Source of the DNA: Apus apus
Taxonomy: Eukaryota > Chordata > Aves > Apodiformes > Apodidae
Assembly (NCBI RefSeq): GCF_020740795.1
Contig: NC_067296.1
Coordinates: 7,231,001-7,295,000, forward strand
Direction: 5' to 3'
Length of the DNA stretch: 64,000 nt
The first letter of the stretch is position 1. Each line of letters starts with the position of its first letter. A program made the translations under genes and the position numbers. Below the pieces are notes generated by a model that saw only the letters and a program-made list of their open reading frames with translations, did no database searches and was not told where the DNA came from. Below, piece after piece: positions 1-10,400 of this stretch.

Positions 1-619
1 TTTGTCTGGGACTGAAAAGAGAAATTTCAAATTTCAGTGGGAAATTAAAGTCCTGACCTTTCTGTTTTAACCCAGAAAAAAACTTCCTTGAAGGTGGGAG
101 CTTTGCCTGAGCATTGTCAGGTCACAGCCTTAAAATAAAAGCCTGAGTTTTTATGCTTATCCCAACTCCATCATAAATTAAAATCAGATTAAAATCTTCT
201 TTTTGCTCTCTTAATTGATGTGAGTCTGGAAGAACATTGAAGTCCAGACTGGGGCTAACACTGGAGCCAGTGGCATTCACTGACACTTCCACTGCCATAA
301 CTGAGGGCAGGGTCTGGCCCACTCTGTGTGTCTCCGAAGGAACATCTCAGTTTCCACAGCCAGTCCCTGGTTGTTTTTAAGTACCACAAACAAGAAGATA
401 CAAAAACACGACAACATCAGACAAATTCAGTGACCTTTCATAGACACACTTCCAGGAGGGATGTTGCAGGTATTTTTCAGAACAAAAGAAATTAATGATA
501 ACAAAAAGGTTTGGGGGTCAGCTATGGAAATGAACACCAAAAAAACATCTAATATATTATTCTGTAATACAAAAAGAAGAAATCTGACTTGATTGCCCTA
601 TTATAAATTTGCTAAAAAT

Positions 620-655
620 ACAGATATATATTTATATTTTTATATATATATATAG
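620..655. repeat. AT-rich microsatellite
   Basis: Imperfect TA dinucleotide array with short T runs in the KCNB1 3' UTR/flank. Confidence 0.85.
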
Positions 656-789
656 TTTTTTTAAATCTGAACAGAAAAATAGACTACTCTGGAATGCATG
701 AAAGTCACATGACTTTTCCATACATCAGATACTTATAAAGCCAACACAATGGCAAACAGGAGGTACAGAGGTAACTAGAACATCTGTAC

Positions 790-795
790 TTTATT
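790..795 (-). terminator. Candidate poly(A) signal AATAAA, distal
   Basis: The minus strand reads GAATAAAGTACAGATG and is followed by T- and GT-containing sequence (GTTCTAG, CCTCTGTACC, TGTTTGCC, GTGTTGG). It would give a 3' UTR of about 4.6 kb, closer to the long UTR known for mammalian KCNB1. It is one of several hexamers in the region, so the choice is tentative. Confidence 0.35.
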
Positions 796-1668
796 CAAGA
801 ACTATTTAAAGCCATATTCTCCCCGGTTGGGTGATCCTAAAGCAACCTAAAGTAACACTTGTTCAGTCTGATTACCATAAGCAGAAGTGACCAAACATGA
901 AGAAGTCTGAGCTAATTTGGAGTGGCCAGGGAAGTCCCATCTCACTCCTCGGGCTGCACAGGAGGGCATTGGTGCCACTCAGTCTCTTGGCTACTTTATT
1001 CAGTAATTCCACTATTTGCTTTGAAATGACTGTTGGAGATGATGTTAAGTGGAACTGACCAACAGAGAGAGAACTTGGCTTTAGAAACCTGTCTTTGTGA
1101 TGAGCTTTCAATACCGTTGTTATTTACTACAAACTCTACCAGCCATAATTCTGCCAAGACATAAATATACAATAGGTACAAATATTAACAATGCATTACA
1201 ATTTTACAGAAGAGAATACTGTTTTCCTTAGAAATGTGTCTCTTATTAGCTGCAAGGGAAGAAAAGGCTACAGTTTATCACAGCCATAGTTGCCAGAGAA
1301 ACTGACCACCTCGGATGTGTTTCTGCGTGACGTGCACAGATACTCCCCAGCATTAGACACACTCATGTTTGGGAAGGGAATGTGCGTTCTGTGGGTTTTC
1401 TTTTCATCTTTTTATTTATTTTTTTTCCTCCTCTTCTACCTTTATTGACTTTTGAACCTCTCAGAAAAAGGTGGATTTCACAGGAGACTGTTTTGTTTCA
1501 GTTTTTGTTGTTTGTTGTTTTTTTTTTCCGTAAGTGTGCTTAGGTGAAGTTTCTAAGAAAAGGCACTGAGAAATCTACTGCAATGTGACTGCTGTTTTTC
1601 TCTGTTCAAGGCTAACCCTTAAAGGATCTTTGCCTCCTGGTTAAGAAAACTGCACCCATTCCTTCTGC

Positions 1669-1704
1669 ATATATATATATTTTATATATATATTTATATA
1701 TATG
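1669..1704. repeat. (TA)n microsatellite
   Basis: Three TA runs separated by TTT, ending in TATATATGTATT. Likely length-polymorphic. Confidence 0.9.
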
Positions 1705-1913
1705 TATTAAAAACAATGTTCATGGCGTAAGATACAAGCAAGCACAGACATCACACATCCATAGTCCTTTCAGCTCTGATGTCTTCTGCAGCAGCAGGTG
1801 AGTCACTCTCAGCTTGCCTGGTACCTGATGCACAGTCAGTTTGCAGCCCTGAATGCCAAATGCCAGTGATTGAGCTGCACACTTGAGCTTGATGCAGGAG
1901 ATATTGCATTCCG

Positions 1914-1926
1914 CCCCCCCCCCCCC
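1914..1926. repeat. C13 homopolymer
   Basis: Thirteen consecutive C on the plus strand, G on the KCNB1 strand. The length is uncertain because such runs are often miscounted. Confidence 0.85.
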
Positions 1927-2103
1927 ATCCCTTGACTGTTATGATCTTTGGGAAACATGGAGCAAACTATAAAATGAAATTGTCTTTCTAGTGTCTACAG
2001 GATATGGTGAGCCTTGTGTTTTCAAAGCACTGCCTTTCCTTATGTAATGAGTACAGATTTAGTCTACCATAGCTTTACGTTAGAGTAGATTTCCCAGTGC
2101 TTA

Positions 2104-2145
2104 CATTATATATATATGTGTATTATGCACACACACATATAGATA
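2104..2145. repeat. Compound TA/TG/CA simple repeat
   Basis: TATATATATATGTGTAT followed by GCACACACACATATAGATA. The two halves are partly self-complementary. Confidence 0.75.
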
Positions 2146-3434
2146 CGTAGTTCATACTCAGCCTTTATTTCATTAAAATAAATTAAACATACTTCCTTCT
2201 TAACTGGGCACAAAATGAGAGCTACATCTTCATACACAAATAAGAAAGAAATGCTCCTCAAGCATATTATATGCTTAATTTTAAATTATTTGCTTTCTAT
2301 AAGAAATCTATAGGACTTTGGCTATTCAGACTTAAAAGGTAGATTTTTTTTTATTTTTTTTAAATAATAACTTTTGAATCTGACTTTCAAAAGTGACTCA
2401 ATAAAATGCTACTTTAAAGGTAGGACTAAATAGATGATATAAGGTGTGTGTCGTGAGTGATCACACAAGGCAGACAGAGGGCCTTTGGTTACAAGGAGAG
2501 TTGCACCAGTTGATTACCAGTTAAAAAAATGATAGAATTGTTGATCTATACATTTTTGTCAGTGCCATCTATAAACCAAATACATCAGTTTGGATGAGAG
2601 TGTGGTAAACTACACTATATGGCTATATTTAAATACGTTCACCATCGTGATATGTAAAATATGACTTTTTTTTCCCACATGAAAGCATCAGCTCCAAAAA
2701 TATTCAACTTGGAAATCACTATTACTTACTTTATCAAAAAAATTTTCCCTGATTTTTCTTCTTTTTTACATTTGTGCTGATGGCAGACATGAATGATCAC
2801 TGAAACATAGAGATTATGTTAAGACTGTTCTCTTTAAGATTTCTCTTGCCACTTTATGGGCTAGGAAGCCACAGAATAAATCAGTATTTAAAGCTTATCT
2901 GCTGGAAAGTCACTGTACTTCTTCATGACGACTCAATCTTAACTAGTATCTCAGCAATATGTCAGTTCCTCTAAGTACACTTGTATTTACTATGGCCAAA
3001 TCCTAAAGTCCTTCACCAGGCAAAGCACCCGCTCAGAAGAAAGGTGGTTTTGGCTGAGTGAAGGCAGAGGAGAAGCTCACAGACCTCAGGAACTGGCCCT
3101 GCCTAGAGCTCTGGAAAGCAATGTTTGCACATGTAGGTACCTTCTCTCAAGTACCTCCGTGTCACTGCACAGCATGAGGACTTGTTCTCTGCTGGAGGGC
3201 TAATTCTGGAGGTGGTGGCTCAGGTCTAACTGGTGCCTTCCCCAGGGTCTCACCTTGCTGGGACAGAAGGGTGACTTCTGAGCGGGGCCTGGGGCTGCAT
3301 CCCACCACCAGGGGATGGGTGGGCTGAGCACAGCAGCCTTATCTCTTAACACGTGTACAGTTTTGTGCCAAGGAGAGACCTTAGAAAGCTATCATCGTAA
3401 CCCATAATAGTTCCTAAAACAGGTATGTGCTTAT

Positions 3435-3486
3435 TGCTTTTGTCCGTACATGCTGCATTCACTGTTACGGATTACGGACAGAAGTG
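3435..3486 (+). other. Inverted repeat, possible hairpin
   Basis: Perfect 8-base arms TGTCCGTA (3441-3448) and TACGGACA (3473-3480) flank a 24-base loop. On the plus strand pairing can extend outward about six more positions with G-U pairs; on the KCNB1 strand those become mismatches. No known structured RNA is recognised. Confidence 0.4.
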
Positions 3487-3567
3487 CTGTACAGCTTGGA
3501 TGGACAGACATTTACATTCAGGACTAACCAACAGCTTATTGTTTGTTTTTTTTAACACTAGGAAGGA

Positions 3568-3675
3568 ACAAAATGCAGCGGCTCGAGCGGCTGGGGGATC
3601 CGCTCCCGCCTGGCGCCTCCGCTCCCGTGGCCCAGCACGTCCCTGGCCCTGCTGCGCGGGATGGTGACGTGACCC
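3568..3675. other. Second, short GC-rich patch
   Basis: About 105 bases of very GC-rich sequence with many CpGs (GGCTCGAGCGG, CTGCGCGGGATGG) sit inside AT-rich flank. The plus strand has an open frame across it, but the predicted peptide is low complexity and I do not call a gene. Confidence 0.5.
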
Positions 3676-3713
3676 AGCAGATACCCAGGTCAGGAAACAC
3701 TCATTGACAGAGT

Positions 3714-3721
3714 TATTTACA
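3714..3721 (-). promoter_or_regulatory. Possible Pumilio-binding site
   Basis: The minus strand reads TGTAAATA, a match to the Pumilio consensus TGTANATA. It would lie in the KCNB1 3' UTR if transcription continues past the proximal poly(A) site. An eight-base match is expected by chance every several kilobases on each strand, so this is weak without conservation. Confidence 0.2.
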
Positions 3722-3990
3722 ACTGAGTTTTACAATAGAAACAGAGAACAACAGAATAGATTACCATCACAGTCATCACAGGACAGGTTGTGACTTGCTA
3801 CAGGCGTGTAACAAATCACAGTCACGACAGGAGGCACAAATTAAAATAGTGCTTGGTTAAAGTGCTTGATTGTTACACTCTGACACTATCCTACTCCAGC
3901 ATCGCAACAACAAAAAGTCAACGTAAAGTGCTTTTCCTCCCGCGAGATTAAAAACCAAAGACAAATTATTTCCTACACAATTTACATAAC

Positions 3991-3996
3991 TTTATT
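3991..3996 (-). terminator. Candidate poly(A) signal AATAAA, proximal
   Basis: The minus strand reads AATAAAGTTATGTAAATTGTG. A cleavage site would fall about 10-30 bases on, near 3965-3980. It is followed by a T/G-rich stretch (TTTGTCTTTGGTTTT on the minus strand) that would serve as the downstream element. This is one of the better-formed sites and would give a 3' UTR of about 1.4 kb. Confidence 0.45.
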
Positions 3997-4062
3997 GAAA
4001 CAATAATATTTTAAAAACCTAGGCTGGTGGCTGCTAGTTCTGTTCACTTAAAATGGTCAGAT

Positions 4063-4110
4063 CTTTTTTTTTTTCTTTTTTTTTTTTTCTTTTTTTTTTT
4101 TTTCTTTTTC
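4063..4110. repeat. Long T-rich tract (A-rich on the KCNB1 strand)
   Basis: About 48 bases are T runs broken by single Cs. On the KCNB1 sense strand this is runs of A broken by single Gs. It would act as an internal oligo-dT priming site if the 3' UTR is transcribed through it. Confidence 0.9.
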
Positions 4111-4149
4111 TAGTTTCATTTAAAAATGACTGGATGTTATTAAAACATC

Positions 4150-4690
4150 AGGCCTGATTCTCCTGTCTCTCGTAGCTGCTCCGCGCCGCAGGAGCATCTC
4201 CTGCCCAACCTGGTGAGAGAGAGCAGAGCCAGGCCCGGGGTGGGTCGCTAACGAGTCCCTCGTTGCATATTTATGTAACTCTTGCATATCTTTCACTGTG
4301 CCGCTGGGGCACAAAAAGCTTCAGACCGACCGGTTCCTCTCCTATGCCAAGACTTTGGCCGACACCTGGAGCGGTGGGAAGGGGAAGCCCGGGAGCCATC
4401 CCGGTGCCCCCAGCACGTGCTGCGGGGGCAGCCCGGCCACCATCCCCGCGGGCAGCGCAGCCAGCACCTCCCTTCCACGGAAGGGTAGGGCAAGAGCTGA
4501 GCTCTCTTTCCAGTCCCACGCTCCCTGGCAGCGGGAAGGGGGTCTGGCTGCGATGCCTCCGGAGAGTCCTGCTTCTGCACGGCTCCTCCACACCTTCCCA
4601 GCGTGGGCTGTGGGTCCCCTGAGGGCCACGTGCTGGCCCTGGGGCAGGTATCGGTTGTTGGCAGAGGGTAAGTGCAAGTTTCACTATGTC
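4150..4690. other. GC-rich, CpG-containing patch in KCNB1 3' UTR/flank
   Basis: This stretch of about 540 bases is far richer in G, C and CpG than the AT-rich sequence around it. Because stop codons are rare in such sequence, reading frames of 111-137 codons are open on both strands at once. That pattern reflects composition rather than coding. It lies directly upstream (on the KCNB1 strand) of the A-rich tract at 4063-4110. I recognise no protein or RNA gene in it. Confidence 0.6.
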
Positions 4691-4978
4691 CTAGGGGATG
4701 TTTGGAATTAGATACAAGTGGTGCAACTCACCCTGCTGATAGTTCAAAAGAAAACGTCAGGTCCTACAGGAGATCGTATTGTTAAACACACACAGAGCAT
4801 TTTAATAATTGGTTTCTCTAGAGCGTTATTTGTTTTAAATGGTTTTCACTTGTTTTTTTCAATAATGCAGGTGTTCCCTGTTACCTTTAGACATAATATC
4901 CATCAGCTGTAGATGGGGAACAGCTGCCCTGAAGCAGTGAGCATTGTGTTTTTGATAGCTTTATATCAACCCCAGCAA

Positions 4979-4984
4979 TTTATT
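4979..4984 (-). terminator. Candidate poly(A) signal AATAAA, first after the stop
   Basis: This is the first AATAAA downstream of the KCNB1 stop, about 370 bases after it. The sequence that follows (TTGCTGGGGTTGATATAAAG on the minus strand) has only a modest GT-rich element, so it is a weak candidate for a short 3' UTR isoform. Confidence 0.25.
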
Positions 4985-5355
4985 CCAGAGTTCAAATCTG
5001 GCTGCCTTGGCATCCTTTATGGAACTAATGCAAATCAGATGTTAATATTTCCAAAAGGAGCTCTAGCGTTCAAGGGGAAGGGATGGATATTTGGTCACAT
5101 TGGCTTCACTGGACAACATGAAAGGAGATCAATGTGTGATCATGATTTGCAATCCTTATTTTTGACTGATGTGGGCAATGTCTTTAGAGTTGTTTCAGAG
5201 AAGGACATTTTCACAAACCCACACTGGACCTCCCCCAGACTCTTAGAAACAGGTGGCTTGTTTCAGCCAAGTTCATGCCATGCAGAAGCTCTTGTTTTTG
5301 TGTTGACTGTAAAGACATTCCTTTAAACTTTCAGTAAGTTCTTTTGGAGCTCATC

Positions 5356-7377
5356 TCAGATGCTTTGATCATGTGTGTTAGCATGTCCTCCACTGCCTGG
5401 TAATACATGGACTTCTGGCGAAATGTGATTTTCTAGTCTGACAGTCTCCTGATTGCCCTGGGTTCTTCCAGTGATACCTTCCATAGAATAAATGCAGTTT
5501 TGTCCTATCAGCTTAGGGGAGGTGGGTAAAGCAGCAGCTTCTAGGTGGTTCTTCTCTGTTCTATAAACATGGTCCTTTTGCTTTAGATAACCACTGTTTG
5601 TAACATGGTACTTGGGACTCACATTTCCGGGCGGACTTGAATCATAAAGCAGCTGACCTTCATCATCAGTGTCAGCATCTATATATTTGTGTATACCAGC
5701 ATCATGGAAGTTGAAAGCTATGCCTGTCTGAGTCTCTGGGGACTTTGGGGGGGTTCTCGCACTCGCGGTTGTGTAGATCGAGGTTTCTGGGCTCATGAGA
5801 GATCTGTCAGAGAGTAAGGAAGTATCTGTGGCAGCAGCAGCAGCTCCCCGGCTCGTGAGAGAGTCTGGGTATATTCTCAGTACATTTGATGCTGGTACTA
5901 ATGTGCTGGTGTCCTCTTCCATGAAGTTGACTTTCAGAGACCTTAGTTTTAAAGGGTTACTGGCCTTTATGGAGCTTTTGGGACTTTCTATGAAAAAAGC
6001 AGAATGGTGGCTGCCTTCGGAGCTTGGGTTCATTTCCCCAAACCTGGCACTGCTCCCCTCTGGCCTGCCCTGCTCCTGGATCGTGTTAATGCCCCCTTTG
6101 CAGGGAAGGGTAGCCAGCGGGCTGTGGGAAAACCTCCCGGAGTCAGGGAATTCCGCCGCGCAGCTTATGAAGCTGTCGATGCTGGACATGCTCCTCATGT
6201 CAATGATCCCATCAGTGCGAGTCGTCAGCAAGGGCACCATAGGGCCGGGAAGGGTTTCCATTTCTAGCTCTTCCTTTTGCTTTCCAGGTTGACTTGACTC
6301 CTTAGTATTAAGGTTTGGCTGGGACTGAGTCTTTGCCATTTTGTTGTACATGTCCTCCAGCTGTTGGACATTCAGGTGCTGGGGACTTGAAGATGACCTG
6401 GCTTTTTCTGGAGACTCTTGTTCCTTAGTTTCAAAAGATTTACTAGAGCTAGTTTCAGAGAGTGTCCTCTTGGTCCATTTCCATTTGCTGGGAGATAAAT
6501 GATTGTCCTGAACTTTATCCTTTTTGGCTATGCTTTCTCCGTTCTTTTCAACCACAATGTCCATAAGTTCTATACTGCGGGCAAACGCATCCTTCATGTT
6601 CATGGAAACAATACTGCCATTCCTTTTTGCTCTTTCAAGAGCTTCCCTGCGCTTAATGGCTTTCTCCTGCCTCTTCTGCTCTTTATAGAACTCAGAGAAG
6701 TTGTTGACAATAATTGGGATGGGAAGAGCAATCACCAGCACTCCAGCAATGCAGCACAGTCCTCCTACTATTTTACCTAAAAGTGTTTTGGGGTATATAT
6801 CTCCATAGCCTACTGTTGTCATGGTGATTGTTGCCCACCAGAAGGAAGCTGGGATGCTCTTGAATTTTGTATCATCCTCGTCCTTTTCTGCAAAAAACAC
6901 TAAACTGGAAAAGATCATAATGCCCATGGCCAAAAACAAGATGAGTAATCCAAGCTCATTGTAACTCCTCCTCAGTGTAAACCCCAAGGACTGTAAACCC
7001 GTTGAGTGTCGGGCGAGCTTTAGAATCCGGAGTATCCTCATAATCCGAAATATTTGGACCACTCGTCGTACGTTTTGGAACTGAAGTACACTTTTATTGG
7101 ATTCTGTGAGGAAGATAGTGACATAGTAGGGTAGGATAGCTAGCAAATCGATAGCATTCAGCGGGCCTTTGAAGAACTTCCATTTCTTAGGCGAGGAGAG
7201 GAACCGCAAGAGGTATTCCATTGTAAACCATGCGATGCACACCGCTTCCACGTGGGCAAGCTGGGGGTTATCTGTGGTCTGCCCAAATTCATCCACGCCT
7301 TGTAGTTCAGGAAGTGTGTTAAGGGACAAGGCAATTGTAGATAGTACAATAAACATGATGGAAATGATTGCCAAAAT
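5356..7377 (-). CDS. KCNB1: KCNB1 (Kv2.1) last coding exon, S1 to C-terminus
   Basis: This exon encodes the membrane core and full cytoplasmic tail of a Kv2-type delayed-rectifier potassium channel subunit, which forms tetramers in the plasma membrane of neurons and other excitable cells. Numbering codons from the splice acceptor (ATT at 7377), I see S1 at about 1-20, S2 42-60, S3 74-91, S4 104-125 with regularly spaced arginines ([10 protein letters not shown]), S5 142-164, the pore helix, the selectivity filter TVGYGD at 188-193, and S6 203-227 with the Kv2-type PIP bend. The tail contains [14 protein letters not shown] at about 394-407, which matches the Kv2.1 proximal restriction and clustering (PRC) region and its FFAT-like VAP-binding core. 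It ends DQSI, as I recall for Kv2.1. The 673 codons here plus about 185 from the missing first coding exon fit the usual length of roughly 855 residues. The reading frame is intact. KCNB2 is less likely because of the tail sequence. The first in-frame ATG is not the real start; the exon is entered by splicing at ATT-TTG-GCA (I-L-A). Confidence 0.97.
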   Translation of the reverse strand: MLAIISIMFIVLSTIALSLNTLPELQGVDEFGQTTDNPQLAHVEAVCIAWFTMEYLLRFLSSPKKWKFFKGPLNAIDLLAILPYYVTIFLTESNKSVLQFQNVRRVVQIFRIMRILRILKLARHSTGLQSLGFTLRRSYNELGLLILFLAMGIMIFSSLVFFAEKDEDDTKFKSIPASFWWATITMTTVGYGDIYPKTLLGKIVGGLCCIAGVLVIALPIPIIVNNFSEFYKEQKRQEKAIKRREALERAKRNGSIVSMNMKDAFARSIELMDIVVEKNGESIAKKDKVQDNHLSPSKWKWTKRTLSETSSSKSFETKEQESPEKARSSSSPQHLNVQQLEDMYNKMAKTQSQPNLNTKESSQPGKQKEELEMETLPGPMVPLLTTRTDGIIDMRSMSSIDSFISCAAEFPDSGRFSHSPLATLPCKGGINTIQEQGRPEGSSARFGEMNPSSEGSHHSAFFIESPKSSIKASNPLKLRSLKVNFMEEDTSTLVPASNVLRIYPDSLTSRGAAAAATDTSLLSDRSLMSPETSIYTTASARTPPKSPETQTGIAFNFHDAGIHKYIDADTDDEGQLLYDSSPPGNVSPKYHVTNSGYLKQKDHVYRTEKNHLEAAALPTSPKLIGQNCIYSMEGITGRTQGNQETVRLENHISPEVHVLPGSGGHANTHDQSI

Positions 7378-7404
7378 CTGGAAAGGAAAGAGAAGACAGT
7401 GAGT
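7378..7404 (-). promoter_or_regulatory. KCNB1: 3' splice acceptor and branch region of KCNB1 intron 1
   Basis: Read on the minus strand, a nearly pure pyrimidine tract (TCTTCTCTTTCCTTTCCAG) ends in CAG immediately before ATT TTG GCA. A CTCAC match to the yUnAy branch consensus lies about 25 bases upstream. The junction falls just before S1, where Kv2 genes are known to split their coding region into two exons. The exon starts with a complete codon, so the intron is probably phase 0; the donor is outside the window, so this is inferred. Confidence 0.93.
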
Positions 7405-10400
7405 TCATCTCAGAGGCTGTTATGCGATCGTTGCCATTAGCGCGGGGCTGGGTTGCCACTTACACATTTCAAGGCTCTTAGTACTCCAAAGTCAGATGAC
7501 CAATGCATCCTGAGGTGATTTGATTTTGGAAGCTGCTTCAGTTATGTCAGATACATAGAGGAGATAAAGCATCTACTTCAGCTCCTCTCTGCAGGCAAGG
7601 AATGTGTACCAAGCAGCTAGGATGCCAGGAGGGCTGTGAAGCAGTTCACAGCAGGAGCTTTTGATTAACTACTAATTAGGTGCCCAACAAAGCCCATCTG
7701 GACAACCAGCTCCGAAATCTAAACAAGGAATGCAATTGTGAATGCAAGATTCCATCAGAGCTATGTCCTCCATTTAATGCATGGTCACATCTGTAACTTT
7801 GGGTGCCTCTGGCTAATTACAGAGATGTGTGTACAATTCTACTGCATCTAAGCATACAAGTAATACACGCTTATTTAATGACTCAACCCTAATTTGAAAC
7901 TTGGTTGTGAAATACATGAAAACTTTACCAAGCTTTCCTAAACCTGCTGAGCTCTGAGGTACTCTGCATGTGACCAAGTGGCTATCCCTGCCCTCCATGG
8001 CAGGGGAAAGAGCAAACTCATCCAGGCAAACCACACTGAGACAGCCAGGTCAGGGCCAGTCCAACCGCTGGAGAGCCCATCCAGTGTCAGAAACCAGCTC
8101 TTGAGCTGGACAGTGCAAAGGGAGGAGCAGGGTCTGCACTGAGCAGCCTCTCCAAAAACCCATCTAAATCTGGTCAGGTCCTGGGCCACCAATTTCTCTG
8201 CAGAGCTAGAAAGCCTGAAGTGCTGGATTAATGTATTTGCAGCTTTCAGGTGGTGTAGGGAGGCTGTCCTTCCATACCTTTCCAGTTTTCCCTAATTACA
8301 TCTTTTTTTAAAGTAATTTTAGGGAGGTTTTAGAGCTGACAGACAATTTGAGAAGGGCATTTTTCTACTAGTGAACTCTCCCTCTCATTTGCGGTTAATT
8401 GGGTGGGATTATATCTAGTTTCTTAGGTTACTGACCAAATACAGCAATGGTTTCAAAACACACGTCTATGTGACTCATGTTCTGTGTATTCATTTCAGTG
8501 TAAGCTCGTCCCTGATGCTCCTTTTTCTCCTTCTTGTTAGAAAAGCAGCATGAAATCAATTGCAATGTATGTTCAGGATGACTGGATACACAATATTAAG
8601 CAATGAATTATAAAACATACGACAGGAGTTGTGTGTCATAAGTTGGAAATCTGACAAATTCTTGCTAATAAGATTTTAGTCTTCCTCAAGGTGACCTTTC
8701 TCCATCAGTCTCACAATTCCCAAATATCCACAGTTGCTGCCTGGGGCACTGGAGAAAGAAATTCTTGTAGGATTTCTCTTCAGCCAAGCCCAGCACAGAC
8801 ATTCTGACAGTCAAGAAATACCAGACATGTGAACATTTATCCCTGAACAGACAGTCACTACAGTGGAACAAGCCTTGTTGCTGTGGGAGAAACATGCAGA
8901 TCTAAAATGGTTCAGAAACATTGGTCTTCTCAAGAAAAGCCTCACCTCTTCTCCAAAGCTGAAAGCCAGAAATAGTCTACAAAGGCTGAAAGCTTCACTT
9001 GAATTAAATTAGCATAGCAAGCTTAAGCTATGGCTTTAGGAGAAAAGCCCATATACCTAAAAAAAAATTCCAAATTTTTGGCAGGAGTTTAAATTCTGAA
9101 ATTTTGATTTCAACAAGTGTTTTTAAATCCACTTGCTGTTAAAATCCCTTCCAAATCAATGTAATAAAATAATTTAACTCACTAAAATGTACTATATAAC
9201 TTTGATTTGTTCCTGACACTGCACACCTAGTAATTTAATCTGAAGAATGAGATTTGACTAGAAACAAAAATTAGCTCAATTAAACACTCTGGCTTCATTG
9301 TCTAAATTGGATTAAATGGAAGTGAGTGGTGTAAATGGCCTCCTGTGCACTGCTCTAGTACCAGGAATTTCAGAACAGTCTCACTTTCAGTTCCTAAATA
9401 GTTGCCAGAACAATGCTGGTAATATTCCTTTTTCTTTTTCAACAGGTTGCTTAAAAGAATGTTTGTTGTTAGCTGTGCTGTGCACCCCCATGGCACTAGC
9501 AAACCTTTTCCTGCCTCCTCCTCGTCACCTTCCTCTTCCAGAAAGTTGCTGCTGAAATACAAACAACCCCACAACAACTTTGCAATGGGGGAGCCTCTTC
9601 AGAGGGATGCATGGAAAAGCACTTGAACTGATGGCTTCAGTCTCAAGAGAATAAAATGTAAGTCAAGAGTTCTGTGATGAAGTGAGGAGAAATTTAGATG
9701 CTGACTACTTCTGTTTGTTTCAAAAGACCATCTCCTGCAGGCCAGGTAATACCCCCAAGAAGCAGGGAGCCTGATTTACTTTCCTAGAAGGCTCTTTTTG
9801 TGGTTTTGATGTAATTTTTGTTTACCAGCCCAACTTTTCTGAAGGTGCTTGGGATGTTTTCAATGGTAATTTAATTTTATTATTTTTTGTTGTTGTTGGT
9901 TTCATCTCTGCCCACTATACACAGAAGGGCTTATTTGTGGACTTAAGTGTACCCAGGGTGTTTTATCTCCTTCACTTCCACTGTAAATATTAACAGTCCA
10001 TCTTTACTCAATAGATAGCATCCAGCAGCAGTAATTGTTGTCATACTTTCTGTTTTCTTTGATACACCTTCCTGCTTTGAAGATCAAGGCGATGCCAGAT
10101 GAACATCAATTTAAAAACTAGGAGATCTGAGGGTAAAATTTGGTTTGGGTTTAGTAGATTTAGCCATGGAGCTAAGCAATAAACAGAGAGAGACATTTAT
10201 AATTTCTCCTGCAAGTTGCAGCAAGATGTCACCTGTGCTCTTAAGATGCAGATTATTCCCCTTATTGATCTACTGCAATCATACATCTTGTCAGGCTGAG
10301 AAAAGCTCCTAAATGTGAGTTGACTGTCCTCAGATATTCAAAGTACTTTTCAGTTGGAGAGTACAAAAAACTGGGAGATGAAATATCTCCAGCAAGGTTT

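Larger units (their letters stand above)
1..5355 (-). other. KCNB1: KCNB1 3' UTR and/or 3' flank
   Basis: This is the sequence after the TGA stop on the KCNB1 strand. No reading frame in it resembles a known protein. It is mostly AT-rich and carries AATAAA hexamers on the minus strand at 4979-4984, 3991-3996, 2164-2169, 1441-1446, 1411-1416 (with an overlapping copy at 1415-1420), 995-1000 and 790-795. Mammalian KCNB1 transcripts have an unusually long 3' UTR of several kilobases, so most or all of this stretch may be transcribed. I cannot place the true end from sequence alone; it could lie beyond position 1. Separate entries cover the GC patches, A-rich tract, hairpin and microsatellites inside it. 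Confidence 0.7.

Noticed and set aside
4263..4711. Overlapping open frames of 111-137 codons on both strands
   Set aside because: Four or more frames are open together in the GC-rich patch, which is the signature of composition rather than coding.
7158..7402. Open frames opposite or out of frame with the KCNB1 exon
   Set aside because: They are shadows of the conserved channel exon and have no independent support.
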